From Echria macrotheca (Eukaryota > Ascomycota > Sordariomycetes > Sordariales > Schizotheciaceae), in contig MU839832.1 in the NCBI GenBank assembly GCA_030411725.1, positions 1,488,001 through 1,552,000 of the forward strand: a stretch of DNA of 64,000 bases, in the 5' to 3' direction. How positions within the stretch are numbered: position 1 is the first letter of the stretch; each line of letters starts with the position of its first letter. Shown here piece by piece: positions 21,693 to 34,160 of the stretch. Under the pieces are notes generated by a model. It searched no databases. It saw nothing but the letters and a program-made list of their open reading frames with translations, and was not told the origin of the DNA. The position numbers were made by a program, and so were the translations under genes.

Positions 21693-22892
21693 TCACAAAC
21701 CGCCCAGCATTATCCAGGTCTCTTCGACGACGACGGCGTGGTTGGCGGTGGTCGTTTCCGTGTTGTTGTCATCGTCTTCCTCCTCCTTGGTAGAAACCTT
21801 ATCGAGAAACGCCCAGTCATAATCCTCCTCTCCCTCCTTCGCCGAACAATCATCCGCCGCCACACCCGGCGACTGCGTATAATCCTCGACCTCCTCCGCC
21901 TCCACGTCCCCCTCAAGCTCATAGACAACAGTCAACCTCGTCTCCCGCTGCTGCGAATATCCCGTCCGGGCCTCGACCTCCATCTTCTCCTCAGCCGGAG
22001 TAGGCACCAACTCATCCTCCCCAGGCGCCATCAAAAACGCCGCAAGCGCCTCGTCCTCTCCCAGCGCAGCAAACGAAAGCGCGAGATCCAAGTCCGCCCG
22101 GAACTCTTTCCTTCCCCGTGTCCCCTTCCCAACCTTCCCCTTCTTCGTCGGCGGCCGCGACACAGCAAGCCTCCAAAGAGGCTGCGCATGCACGATAGCA
22201 TCCAACCCGAACCCCTCCCCGCGCTCATACTCATCATCGTACAACAACCCCAGACGATACAGCTCGGCATCATCCGCCGCCAGTTTCCTTTCTTCGTCCT
22301 CATCAAAGCTGCGCGTCCGCTTCAGCCCGCGGTGATAAGAAGCTGAAGAGTGGTGAGAAGTGTAAGTGTGCTGCTTGACAGTCCGCACGTCCCAGAACGC
22401 ATCCTGTCTCTCCAGCGAGGGCGGCCGTCGGAGATATTCCCCGGGCAGTCGGATGTCGCGCGCGCGGGCGACATCGCGGCCCTCGTCGAGATCGACGAAG
22501 CGCGCGAGCCGGGCGGCAGAGGGACGCGAGGTCGACTTGATGCTCTGTCGAGGCGTGCGGTGGCGGGCGACGTTGGCGTTGTAGAGGGCGAGATGGTGCG
22601 GGCGCGGGCGGATGTTTTCTTTCTGGCTGTTTTCTTGGGGTTCTTGGGACGAGTCGGGATCGGGCTGGGATTTGTCGTCGTCTACGACGGGCCGGTACTG
22701 GCCCGCCGCCGGATAGGCGACGCGCTCATGACGGGCGGCGGATTTGGCGCGCGACCAGCTGAATGGTCGTCGCGCGTGTTTTGCCCACGGGTTGACGTCG
22801 GATTGTCTCCCGGGCAGGTGCCGATGGGATAGGGAGGGGAGGTCCGATAAGTACGGGTCTGGATCGGACGGGATTTCGAGTACGAGAGCCAT
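21693..22892 (-). CDS. Conserved fungal protein of unknown function, acidic C-terminus
   Basis: A single 399-residue frame starts at ATG 22892. It is rich in charged residues throughout. There is an Arg/Pro/Ser-rich N-terminal 180 residues (disordered in appearance), a central block LYRLGLLYDDEYERGEGFGLDAIVHAQPLWRLAVSRPP, and a basic patch KKGKVGKGTRGRK that could act as a nuclear signal. The C-terminal tail is very acidic (Glu/Asp runs in the last 90 residues). The central block has the look of a conserved fungal family without assigned role. There is no signal peptide or membrane segment. Confidence 0.7.
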   Translation of the reverse strand: MALVLEIPSDPDPYLSDLPSLSHRHLPGRQSDVNPWAKHARRPFSWSRAKSAARHERVAYPAAGQYRPVVDDDKSQPDPDSSQEPQENSQKENIRPRPHHLALYNANVARHRTPRQSIKSTSRPSAARLARFVDLDEGRDVARARDIRLPGEYLRRPPSLERQDAFWDVRTVKQHTYTSHHSSASYHRGLKRTRSFDEDEERKLAADDAELYRLGLLYDDEYERGEGFGLDAIVHAQPLWRLAVSRPPTKKGKVGKGTRGRKEFRADLDLALSFAALGEDEALAAFLMAPGEDELVPTPAEEKMEVEARTGYSQQRETRLTVVYELEGDVEAEEVEDYTQSPGVAADDCSAKEGEEDYDWAFLDKVSTKEEEDDDNNTETTTANHAVVVEETWIMLGGL

Positions 22893-24850
22893 GATTTCCC
22901 CTCCTTTTTTATATGTCGCTTTTTTGTGTGAGGTGTTTTCGGTGTAAGTGATGAGTCGGATGTCAACACGGATGGCGTGCGTTACGCCCTTTGTTGTGCA
23001 GTGCTAGCGCAAGAGACAAAAATTGTCTGGCCGGTGATGCAGAGCAGGTTCCCAAGATCCAAGCTGCTCGAAGCCCGGAGAAGCATCCATTTCTTATACC
23101 GGGGACCTGTCCTCACAGTCATGGACCTGTGCTTATTGGCTCTCGATCGGACTCATGGACGCCATCTTGTCGGGGGGACTCTGTCGGAGTGATGCGACGA
23201 CGAGTTGGTGGGTTGGATCAGGATGCTATTGGTGCAGGCGTCCCAGTGAGTCACACGCTGTGTGGTGCCGTTGTGGCAGGGCTGTCGCTAGCGCCCAGGC
23301 AGATCTGGCGGCCCCGGGTGTCTCAGCCTGCGGGCAGATTGCCTGCTGCTACCGTCAGATGACGATTTTTTCGGGACGGACACTTGACCCGAGGACGTGG
23401 GGGTGTGTGCCTGGAGGACATGTGAAGTTGATGCTGCCTTTGTAGGCTGGACCCCGGATTTTGTCTGGGTGGGAATGCAGTTGGGGTTTGGGATCCAGCT
23501 GACCCATCGAGACGTTGCATTAGGAGCTTCCCTGCAGGCATCAGAAGGTAATTGGAAGTTCGATGTGGATATCGAGCATCGATCGTAGGAGGCCTCGGCA
23601 GCAGTCTTGTGAATTCTCGCCCCGTTGCAGAGACTGGCTTGGGGTCTCTCAACTCCAAAGTGTCGTTCCAGCCCCATCTCTGTCATCGCCAGCATGACAG
23701 CAGTGGGAAAAGGGAAGCTCAAACGCTGCTGCTGATTCGTGATTACCCGATTCTTGGCTCTAATTTGATCGCATTCAGGGCCCAAAGGCCGTTATGTGAG
23801 TCAGGACGGGTTCGGGCGATTGGGGTTGACTTCCTGCCTTTTTGGTCCCTGGTTGACAACAGCACTGCCCGATGGCAGCCAAGAAAGTCCAACTTGGAAC
23901 TGGGTGCAACAGCAGAAATCTCTGCTTTGACTGACAAATCTGCTGCAAGACGCATTATTGGCCGAATGAAACGCAGCAGAGACGAGAGAATGGGGAGCTC
24001 ACTCATGGTGCATCGAAAAGTGTCCCACTGCCGGTTCCAGCGCGTGTCAAGTTTGGGCTCGCGCAGGCTGCATCGAGCCGCTTGATTACCTTGCCCATTT
24101 GGGGCTATATACTCCTAGGTAGTTTTAAAGCTACACAGAATTGAATTTTTTTTGGGGGGGGGGCAGAAACAGAGGTTCATCCGGCAGAGCTCACAAGAGA
24201 ACAGAAGTCGAATGCTCTACCGTCGAGCTAGTAGGGCGTCTGGTGTTGCATCTCTGCCTTGGCGGATTAACACGATGATCGGTTTGTTCGCCTACACCAC
24301 CGCCTTGTTTTAGACTTGGCTGCCGACGGGGCAGGAGAAGAGAGCTTCTTGAATCCTTAAAGCTTTATATTCTTATAATAGTAAATTAACTTACGAAAAT
24401 GCGGTATTATTACCTTATAAATAATATAATAGTAAATATACTTGCTAATACCTTTATTTGGAAATTTATTGCTTTTATAAAACCCTTAAGCGGATTATAT
24501 TAAATTAAAGTAAATAACTTATCTCTATATTTTAGGATAAGTTAAGTAGGTATTTAGAAATTACCTTTAAACCATTTACGATTTATTACCCTAAAATTAA
24601 TAGCTAATTTAAGATTATTAATGCGGTAGTTAAATAATATCTTAAATCCTTTTACTTGTTTTATTAAAATAACTGAGTAAATTAATTACCCTTTATTAAA
24701 TTTATTGTAAATAATTATACCTTTAAAATTACTAAATTGTTACCGTTTTTTGCAAATTATAGCTTTTACCCTAATATAGGAATAAAACTAACCTAGAACC
24801 CCGTTACCCCTTAAACAGTTTAACTATAATAAAAATTTAATAATATAATT
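22893..24850. other. Intergenic region leading into the AT-rich compartment
   Basis: 23000-24100 is GC-balanced with long random ORFs on both strands but no recognisable domain. A T8-G10 homopolymer junction lies at 24146-24163. Base composition switches abruptly at about 24350 to very AT-rich, TA-step-dense DNA, which I read as the border of RIP-mutated repeats. Confidence 0.5.
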
Positions 24851-25774
24851 AGAGATTTGATAGGTGCGCATAGCAACTTTTGATGCGTGCGCATAGCCCC
24901 ACTTTTTTCAGCGGCCAGCTGCCACCACCTGCCAACAGCTGCTAAAATAGAATCTCGGTTTTTAATAAATAGTAATTTTAAAATAAGGCCCTTTTTTCTA
25001 TTATAGTTTATCAATAAATACAGTTAGTTGCAAAGTATACATAATGGTTTGATTACCTTTTTATAATTTGAAAACTTAAATAGAAAGATTTCCCTCTAAA
25101 AAGGAGGTTTAAAATATTGATAATACCATTATATTCTATATATATATAAAGGGGTAATAAATTTATAATTAATATATTAATAATGGTTTTTTAAATTTAT
25201 TGTATTTTTCTGTATTTTTTTTTAAAAAAAAAAGAGTGGTTTAAACGTAAATTATATGTTGAAAAGTCAAAATAACAGTATATTAATATAATTTTATAAT
25301 AATTAAAACTATTATTTAATAGTATGTTAAATCGCTTACGATTTATAGTAAAAATAAGGAATATGATTTTATATTTAATAGTAAAAAACAGTTGAAATAT
25401 ATATAACAGAGATATTTTTATATATATGAAAAATTGAACCATATATATAGCTTTATTTTAATATAATAATATTGCCTTTTAAGTTGAAATTATATATACC
25501 GAATCTTATATACGTATAACTTTTAAAAATAAATAAACAAAACTTTATATTGGTTATAAGATATTTTACTCTTTATTCAATTAATATTTGTAAAAGAATC
25601 GAAAATATAATTACTTATAAATTAAATAGAAATTATATATAAAATAGTTAGCTGCTACTTATGTAGTTGACCGGTAAGTAAAAATTTAACAGTTAATAAC
25701 AGCGGCCCACTGAAAAAAAGGGGGGGCTATGCGCACGTATATCAAAAATTACTATGCGCACCTATCAAATCTCC
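24851..25774. mobile_element. Non-autonomous DNA transposon with ~70 bp terminal inverted repeats
   Basis: The left end 24851-24921 and the right end 25701-25774 are inverted copies over about 70 bp. They share GATTTGATAGGTGCGCATAG, GTGCGCATAGCCCC and a TTTTTTCAG/GGCC block. The ends are flanked by an identical 6 bp ATAATT (24845-24850 and 25775-25780), a probable target duplication. At 924 bp with only AT-rich, stop-laden interior there is no transposase, so it is a MITE-like or internally decayed element. The superfamily is not assigned. The arms keep CpG-containing GC-rich words while the interior is nearly pure AT. Confidence 0.7.
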
Positions 25775-26065
25775 ATAATTAATATTATAAATAAGATTAA
25801 GTAAGTTTATAATAAAGCTTGCGCTTTTATATTAAAAGTATAAAAACGGTATATTTATGTAAGAGAGGCAGGCTCTCGGCGCTTACTTATTAAGTAATTA
25901 AGGAAGATAGCAGGTAGTAGTAAGGTAGAGGTAATAGTGCTCCGTAATTATTAACTAAATCTTGCAGGAGTAAGATTCCTAGGCGAGGGTGCGGCGACAA
26001 CGCCTTTAATGACTGACGCGGGGCTGCCGTACCCAGTATACTTACTAATCGCCTACTTATTATAG

Positions 26066-26467
26066 TATTACAATTTAGGAAAAGATTATTTAGGGGCTTA
26101 AAGTATTTATTAAGTAAAGGTAATTAATTAAGGGTTATAATAGGGAATTAATTAGCGGAAATTTAAAAACCTAAGGGGGTAAGTTTTTAGGGCAAGCATA
26201 TAAAGGACCTAAAAACGGTATAGGTTTTTAGGTTTATTTAAATATATACGTTAATTAAACCTAGTTTATAAATAATTTCCTTTATTACGGTAGTAGCGAT
26301 TATAATATTATTTTATATATTTACACTAAAGTATCTTTTAATTGCTTGTGATTTATATGATTACTATTTTATATCTGTTATTTATATACTTACACTTTAC
26401 CTTTTACCACTATAACCTTACTTAAGAATACTTTTTTAAGGGTTAGGGTTGTATAAGTTGTTATATA
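26066..26467 (+). repeat. RIP-mutated Ty3/gypsy LTR (solo or nested)
   Basis: Homologous on the plus strand to the reverse complement of the LTR at 46776-47187 (matching blocks around the GGGTTAGGG end, TAATTTCCTTTATTACGG and GCATATAAAGGACC). The terminal TGTCACGATTCAGG appears as TATTACAATTTAGG, all differences being C/G to T/A. About 402 bp. Confidence 0.6.
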
Positions 26468-26479
26468 CGTTTAAGTAAT

Positions 26480-27330
26480 TTATTATAACGTATATATCTA
26501 TAATATAGTTTTTTATTTCTAACTTAAAATAAGCAAATAAGGTACTTTTTTCCTTTTAAAGGAGAAGGTTATTACGAAAATTGGTTAGCTAAGTTACTAA
26601 GTTCCCGGGAACGTTAGTAAAATTATTTAGATTGTTTAAACTTACTAAAATAATTTAAAAGTAACAACTCATCACTCTTAGCCTCAAATCCCCTCACTTT
26701 TAGTTCAAACCTCCCCTTCCCTTTAAAACGTTAAAATTTATTAGCTTTAAAGCCCTGGAAAATTAATTACTTTTAGTTAACTAGCTATTAAGAAAATTTC
26801 CCCTTTTTTTTATACGGCTATAAGATTTAGTTTTATTATTTTAGCTTTTTGCTTATAGTAAAAGTTGTAAAAGTTTACCTATAACTTAAAGTAATATATT
26901 AGCTAAACCTAATTAATAACTTAACTAATAAGAAGGTTGAGAAGGTTTAGTTATTATTTTAAGGTAAAGTTTTACCTTAGTAGAAGATTCTTTTAAAAAA
27001 GGGGTGGTAGGAGGTAAAAGGTCTTTTAACTTTGTTTTTCCGATGGCTACGTAAACGTTTTGGGCCTAAGTTTTTATCTTTTTCTTTTATTTTTCTTTTA
27101 GCACTGTTATTTTTACCTTAGCCAGGTTAAAGATTATTTTGTTACGGTAGCTTTAAATCGTTATATAATGGATAAGATCTTACCCCTTTTTTCGGCTTTA
27201 GGGGTTAAGGTTTCCTTTTTTATTGCTTTAGTAATTTACTTGCCTATTACCTATAACGGCGTTAATGATAAAAGCTACGTACCTATTACGTGCTTACGCT
27301 TCTTGCTATATACGTATAATAACCCTTTAT
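26480..27330. repeat. Retroelement-derived repeat, copy 1
   Basis: Aligns by eye to 30290-31190 in the same orientation. Shared landmarks are AAGTAATTTATTAT, GCTACGTAAACGTTTT-like, TTTAGGGGT and CTATTACCTATAACG. It is heavily RIP-degraded with no readable ORF, and probably interior sequence of an LTR element. Confidence 0.5.
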
Positions 27331-27363
27331 GCATTTCGGCTCTTTAGATTAAAGACTGTTACG

Positions 27364-27540
27364 ACCGTTATTATACGGCCTATATAGTTGTTTAGCTGCG
27401 CTGCTGCTGCGTATAGCTGAACTTTAATAATTAATTAATTATTTATTTTATAGCTGGCTCGTTGCCTTCGGCTTTACTACTTATTAGTCTAAAGGACCCG
27501 ACAATAGGTAAGGTAATTTAATCTTTTATAAGTATTTACC
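27364..27540. repeat. Short interspersed repeat B, partial copy 1
   Basis: Shares with the copies at 28050 and 31638 the blocks ACGGCCTATATAG, GCGCTGC, AATTAAT..ATT and TATTAGTCTAAAGGACCCGA. It lacks the first ~65 bp of the other copies. Confidence 0.5.
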
Positions 27541-28049
27541 TTAAACTAAATAAATTATAATATATAATTATAAATTAATATTATAATTTAAATATAGACT
27601 TTTAACTTTTAAATAAACTCTTTGCTTTTATTTTTCTCCCAAAAGTAATTTTTTACCATATAAAGTATAATTTATAACTGATAGTAATTTCCTCTTATAA
27701 TTGTAATTACTTATTAGTTAATTAATATACTAAATATAATAAAACTATTATTTATTAAATCGTAAATAAAACGGTAATAATTATATTAATTATAATTTTT
27801 CATTGTTATTTTAAATTAACCGTAGTAAGATTAAAAATACGCTAATTTATTAGAAACGTAATTTCTAACTACTATATTTAAATAAGCGATATATAATAAA
27901 TATTTTAGTATTATTAGCTTCCTATACTTATAACGTAATTTCTATATATTATTAATATTTTAATACCTAATAGCATTTAATATATTATAAAATTAACGAA
28001 TTTTATTTACTTACTTTAAAAGGTAAGTAATAATATAACTTAGCTTTTG

Positions 28050-28275
28050 TTACGGATAATCTGCGCGGATTACGTGGGTTGCGCAGCAACTTACGCAATT
28101 TGCTATACGTACCGTTATACGGCCTATATAGCCGTTTAGGCGCACTGCCGCTGCGCGCACCTAACTTCAACAATTAATTTATTATCTATCTTACAGTTGG
28201 CTTGTAGCCTACGGCTTCACTACTTATTAGTTTAAAGAACCTGATAATACGTAAGGTAATTTAAATCCCTTATAA
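28050..28275. repeat. Short interspersed repeat B, copy 2
   Basis: About 225 bp, starting TTACGGATAATCTGCGCGG and ending near AATTTAAATCCCTTATAA. It contains a GTTGCGCAGCAAC hairpin. It is close to the copy at 31638-31866 and less AT-rich than the surroundings. Confidence 0.55.
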
Positions 28276-30289
28276 GTAATACCCTTTATAGCGTTTCGAA
28301 CTGATAACCGTTATTACCTACCTTTTGTAAGTTGTGATTTTCGTTGGGGCGGGAGTTATAGCGAGCAATAGCAGCGACTATTTACTTTACAAACTAAAGC
28401 TACAAGCTATTACAATTTAAATTACCTTGCGCCTTTGTATTAGTAAGGACTAAATTTACTGGCCTGGCAACTATCTATCTTCCTCTTAATTGCGATTTTA
28501 TCGCGTAGCGTTTATAGCGTTAGCGTAACCCTTCTAATTAACCGGCTAAGCGACCTTCCTCAGCCTAGTAACCCTCGCGAAGCTACTTGCTAGTAATAAC
28601 TATCTTAACACTATAAGCGCTATCCTCTACAGAATTAAACGATTTCGATCGTTTAGTGGGGAGATATCCTATTTTAATTACAATCCCCTCGTTTAGGCGA
28701 GTAATTAAATCGACCGGCCTAGCGACCCCTTTTCCACGATCCCGATTACGGTTATACGTACAGTTAAACCCTTTCGCGCACGGTTAACTTCTTTTACACA
28801 ATAATCCTTACGCACCGGCAGTTAAGATTAACTATTATAGCGCTATTTTATAAAGCAGTAATAAGTAGTACAGGTTTTAACGCTAATACGTAGCGATTTT
28901 AACCGTTTAACCGTATAAATTACAATTGTAATAATATAAATTCCTCTCTTAACTTACTATTAATATATAAATCTTTTTGCCTATAGGTAAGCTTTAAATC
29001 TTCCAGCTAGGTAACTATACAAATACTTACAATAATAATTTTCTCGCTTATAAGCGAACCTTAAATCTTACAACCTTAATAATACAAAATCTTCTCAATT
29101 AGCTACTAAAGCAACTACTTTTTTATAATAACAATACTAATACTATAAAAGTTATCCTTTACAAATTAAAGCTAATAATTACCGCTATTAATTTTTTTTC
29201 CTCTACTATAAAATCGTTACTTCCCCAATTACCTTCTAACTTTACACTTATTTAATCGTACAATTATATTAAAGATCTTCCCTCTTTAAGTATTTATTTC
29301 AAATACTTTTCAAAAACTTAAAAAGTAGGGAAATATCCAGCAATATTAATCCCCTTATATTTATAAGTTTTTAGATTTATTTAGCTAAGTAACTAATTTT
29401 TCTAAACGACTAAATTATATTTACGTACTATGAAAAAGTTGTTTTTTTATTATAACCTTAATTTTTTTGCTACGTTACGCGTACTAATAAGTACTAAATT
29501 TGTACCTTTCCGGCCAGGTACTTACTTATTTCCTCTAGTAGCAGCTTTTGCGATTAAGCAATTTTATCAAAGCTTTTTACTTTATAAACGTTTACTTTAA
29601 CTACTTTTCGCTTTTGAAAAGCTTGCTAGATAAGGAGATATTTTATAATAGATCCTTTTGCCTTTAAGGTTTTTACTTAGGTACTTAAGTAAGCTCTTAG
29701 ATTTTTACTTTTAATTTAGTAACTATTTTTCCTTTTTGACGGTGAAAGTACTTTTTCCTTGGCTTTATTTTACAGTGTAGTATTTCCTATTTTTAGTTAA
29801 AAAGCCGTTATATAACTATTAGATCCCCTTACTTTTTATTACACTTTAGCGTTACTTTTAATTTTAAACCGGCTAAGCTACTTATCTTTATTATAATTGT
29901 TTTTTTAACCCCCTTTACGTTAGTATTTGCCTTTGAAAATTTATTATTAAGTAGGGAAATATTTTATAATTAAGATTTTTTTACTTTAATAAGCTTTTAA
30001 ATCATTCTAACCCGGTAACTATTCTTACATTTTTAACGGATTAAATATTTACCTTTACAGTACTTTTTTACCCTTAAGTTTCGTTATATAACCCCTTAAT
30101 TACTTCGCCTTTTATCTTATTATACTTTAAGTATTATATTAAATTAAATCCGGCTAAGCTGCTATTCTTACGCTTAGATCGTTAAGCTCCTTTTTCCTTA
30201 TGTTACGGTACTATTACTTTTTTTGTTTTTATTTTTTAGAAATAACCCCTTTTCGAATTATTTTAGTAATATGGTATTATAAAACTATA
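28276..30289. other. RIP-degraded repeat DNA, unassigned
   Basis: Mostly AT with scattered GC-richer words around 28320-28800. No open frame of use and no recognisable retroelement domain. Likely interior of an LTR element. Confidence 0.4.
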
Positions 30290-31190
30290 TTATTATTTAA
30301 GTAATTTATTATAGTGTATATATTTACAATATAGCCTTTTCTTTGCTATATAGAATAAATTAATAAGGTATTTCTTTTCCCTTAAAAAAAAATAAAGCTT
30401 ATTACGAGAACTAACTAACTAAGCTGCTAAAGTTAGCAATCTCCGGATTTACCGGACCCTTTAGCCCCTAACCTTAGTTTATTTTTGCTTTAGAAGCGTT
30501 AGTAAAGTCGTTCGGACCGTTTAAACTTACTGGAGCAATTTAAAGGTATTAGCTTACTACCCTTAGCCCTAAATCCCCTTTCTCTAAATTTTTCTACTTT
30601 TTACCTTGGTTTTTTTTTACCTTTAAAATGTTAAAAATCTATTAGTTTTCCTAAAGCTTTAGAAAATTAATTACTTTTAGCTAACTAGCTATTAAAAAAA
30701 TTTCCCTTTTTTTTTATATAATTATAAGATTTAATTCTACTATTCCAGCTTTTTACCTATAGTAGAAGCCTACCTATAATTAAAATTAATATATTAGTTA
30801 AATTTAACCGATAAAAAGGTTTAATTATTGTTTTAGGGCGAGGCTTTACTTTAATAGAAAACCCTTTCGAAAAAGGGGTAGTAGGAAGTAAGAGGTTTTT
30901 TAGCTTTACTTTTTTAAAGGTTACGTAAACGTTTTAAATTTAAGCTTTAACCTTCCTTTTTCTTTTTGCTTTCTTTTAGTATAGTTATCTTTACTTTAAT
31001 TAGGTTAAAAATTACCTTGCTACAGTAATTTTAATTACCGTATAATAGTTAAAATTTTACCCTTTTTAGCTTTAGGGGTGAAGGTCCTTCTTTTCTATAG
31101 CTTAGGCAACTACCTGTTACCTATAACGACGATGAGAGCCAGTTACGTAAAACTTATATATTAGTTTAATGCTTTTCGCTATATGCGTAG
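30290..31190. repeat. Retroelement-derived repeat, copy 2
   Basis: Direct copy of 26480-27330, about 3.8 kb downstream in the same orientation, also followed by a repeat B copy (31638). Differences are mostly transitions. Confidence 0.5.
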
Positions 31191-31637
31191 CGACCTTCCT
31201 TACGCGCCGGCAGTTTAAATTTACGATTATAGTGCTGTTAAGCCCTATTACGCGTAAGTAACCTTTTTTACGCGTAAGTAATTTAGATTTTTGGTTATAA
31301 TGATTGCGTTATGTAGTTTGATTAACTACGTTACGTTATCCTTATATATAATTATATTATATAGATTGATTACCTCTATCGTGCTTTAGCGTGATTGATT
31401 GCCTGCTTTTTTTGTGGCCCCGTTGGCCTTGCTCTTTCTTGTTTCCGTTGGCTTTAATTTTCCTATTGGATTTTCGGCCTGGATATTTTAAGTGGATTTT
31501 TTTCTTTTATTTTTAGGTCTTGGATAGTTACGCTTCCACTATTGTTTTTAACCTTTTGATAAATAGGTTAAATGTTTTAAGATAGTTATAGGAAGCCGTA
31601 GGGGTACGGCTTTATTCCTTTAAAGAAGGGGCATTTA

Positions 31638-31866
31638 TTACGGATAATTTATGCGGATTACGTAGGTTGCGTAGTAACCTACGCAACCTGCTGTACGTGC
31701 CGTTGTACGGCTTATATAGCCGTTTAGGCGCGCTGCCGCTACGCGTACCTGATTTTAACAATTAATCTATTATCTATCTTATAATTGGCTCGTAGCCTAC
31801 GGCTTCACTACCTATTAGTCTAAAGGACCCGACGATGGGTAAGGTGATTTGAATCCCTTATATAAA
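31638..31866. repeat. Short interspersed repeat B, copy 3
   Basis: The best preserved copy, from TTACGGATAATTTATGCGG to GATTTGAATCCCTTATA. The end resembles a pol III B box (GGTTCGAATCC with transitions), preceded by TAGTCTAAAGG, which fits an A box. A SINE origin is possible, but the box spacing of about 20 bp is short. Confidence 0.55.
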
Positions 31867-31869
31867 GGT

Positions 31870-34160
31870 AAAAAGTATATTTTAATACTAAATAAAATAA
31901 CTTTTTTTATTAGCTATTTATTTATGGGCTTTATTAAAAACAAATGGCTATTACCTTATTACGTAAATCAAAATATTTTAAAATTACTCTTATAAGATTT
32001 AAAAACTTATTAATATTTAAATAAATGTCAATAAATAAATATCTTACCCTTTATAAATATTTTATACGTATATATATTAATAATATTATTATTTTTAGTA
32101 ATATAGTAGAAGATTATTTTAAATATATAAAAACTGTAATAAAGTTATTTAAAAGTATTAATTTTATAATTTCCCTCTTTAAATTCTTTTATTATTACTT
32201 TTTTATTTACTTATTTGGATTTAAAGTTAGTAACTTTAATATATTTACTATTGTTAAATTGGATTGCGGTAATATAAAAGATTTACTAGTTAGAAACCTT
32301 AATAATTTTAAAAATTATATTCAAATAGTAATTTTTTTTAACGTTTTATTCTATAATTTATATAAAAGATTATATTATTAAAAAATAAAAAAGTTTAATT
32401 ACTAAAGGATAGCTAAAAGTTTAGTAAATTTTCCGTTAAAATAGTAGTAATTATATAAAAATATTATACCTTTTTTATTAAATTTATTCTAATAAATATA
32501 AAAAAAAGCCTTTTAGATTATATAAAAATAATTTATTAATAAGTTTATTTTTACTTATTATAACTTAATTTACTTTCCTTTTGTTAAAATTAACGTATTA
32601 AGAAAAAGGGGCTTTAAAGTTATAATTTATTATATTTTTTTAGTAAGTAAATTATTAAAGCTGAAAAATTGTATTAGTTCATTGGAATTAAAGTTATTTA
32701 TTTTATTTAAATGTATAGAAAAATATAAATATTATTTCAATTTTATTAAAAACTAGTTATTGTTTTTATTAATTACGTTATAATTAGGAATATTATTAGG
32801 TAAATAAGTTTTAACTTGTAAAGCTTAAATAATTTAAATTTAAAATTTATCCTTATATTAATATACTTTTTTTAATTTAATTTAGACGTTTGGTATATAT
32901 TTAGTAAGTTGAATTTTATATTAAATACTTTATTTTACTTATTAACTATAGATGATAAAAATAATAATTTTAAAGTAAGTAAGTTAAATAATATTTAGTT
33001 GGATGAATCCTTTTTAAGTTTCGTAAAGGTTATAAATAAAACACCTATTATTATTTACTTATTATTTAGCTTAAAGCTTATAATAAAAAAAGTAAAAATT
33101 ATAATTTTAACTATTTTTAATATTTTCTTTTTTTCCTAGACAATAAGTTGTTATATTAAAAGGATAATATTATTTATTACTTAAAGTTATATATTTTTAG
33201 AAATTATTAACGTTAGATTTTATAGTTTATTTACGATATGAATTATTATTACGGGCTTAAGTGGATAATAGCTACTTTTAATAGTATTAACTTTTTTTAT
33301 TTATTTAGGGAGATTAATTATTACGTTAAATATTACCCGATATATGATATTAGCGCTATTCATTATTTTCAATCCATTAGTTGCTTAAAGCCCATAATTA
33401 AATATCCCAAACTATTTTATATAATCGTAATTAACTTTATTTCAGGACTTTTTTCTAAAAGATTATAAATAATATTATAGTAATTAAAAGTTAAATATAA
33501 TTACTTTATAATAATAATATATAAATTTTCGAGAAAAATTATCTTTATTTTTAATTAAATTACTTAAATTATTACCTAATAGGTAGATAATTTACTTTAA
33601 AGACTTTAAATTTATAATTAGGATTTATTTAAAATTGTTATTTTTAATAAGAATACTAAGTTTATTAAGGGGTTGTAAAAATAATTATTTGAGAAACTGT
33701 GTATTAAACTTTACTTTATTATTACTTAGTACTTATAAGTAAACGGTAACGTTTAAAAAAATAAATTAGGTAATTAAACTTACTATTAGATTTAATTTAC
33801 TTAAGTATTTAGAGATTATATAGCTAAATATATTACTAATTATTTAATATAGCTTAAATAATACTTTATTTAATTTATTAAATATAGATTTAAATTAAGT
33901 AGTATATAGATTCCAATTTAATACCTATTTTAATTTATTAATTTGGTATAAAAAAGATAAAGATTTTAACCTTATTCGTTAATAACGTTAAAAAAAAGCC
34001 CGTAAAGTAATTAATTAGATTACGGTAAAAATAAAGTTTATATATAATAAGAGATATATATACTTTAACTTTACGGTTAAAAAACTATCGTTTTACTTTA
34101 TTATATTATATTTTACGGGGTAAAAAAAGTACTTATTTAAATTTTTTTTAAGTATATATT
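31870..34160 (+). mobile_element. Ty3/gypsy pol relic (RT, RNase H, integrase)
   Basis: Reads on the plus strand as a decayed pol. The RT active-site region is at 32040-32110 (IRIYINNIIIFSN, where YVDDIIIFS is expected), continuing YLFGFKVSNFNIFT in place of the LLGFRV block. The integrase zinc-finger remnant is at 33238-33468 (YVKYYPIYDISAIH, where C-P-x-C is expected, so both cysteines became tyrosines). Integrase core and tail echoes follow up to about 34160. Stops are frequent and nearly all changes are C/G to T/A, as expected after RIP. Related to Skippy-type fungal gypsy elements. A purine tract at about 35685-35696 may be its PPT. Confidence 0.7.

Noticed and set aside
23552..24085. 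177-codon plus-strand ORF.
   Set aside because: No recognisable domain, no splice-supported extension, overlapping ORFs on the other strand; probably chance in GC-balanced DNA.
24198..24242. tRNA-like D-arm on the minus strand (TAGCTCGACGGTAGAGC).
   Set aside because: The anticodon stem does not pair, no proper T-arm follows and acceptor ends do not match; at most a tRNA fragment.
25197..25442. AT-rich minus-strand ORF.
   Set aside because: Composed of Ile/Phe/Tyr/Lys/Asn-coding AT triplets inside a TIR element; composition alone explains it.
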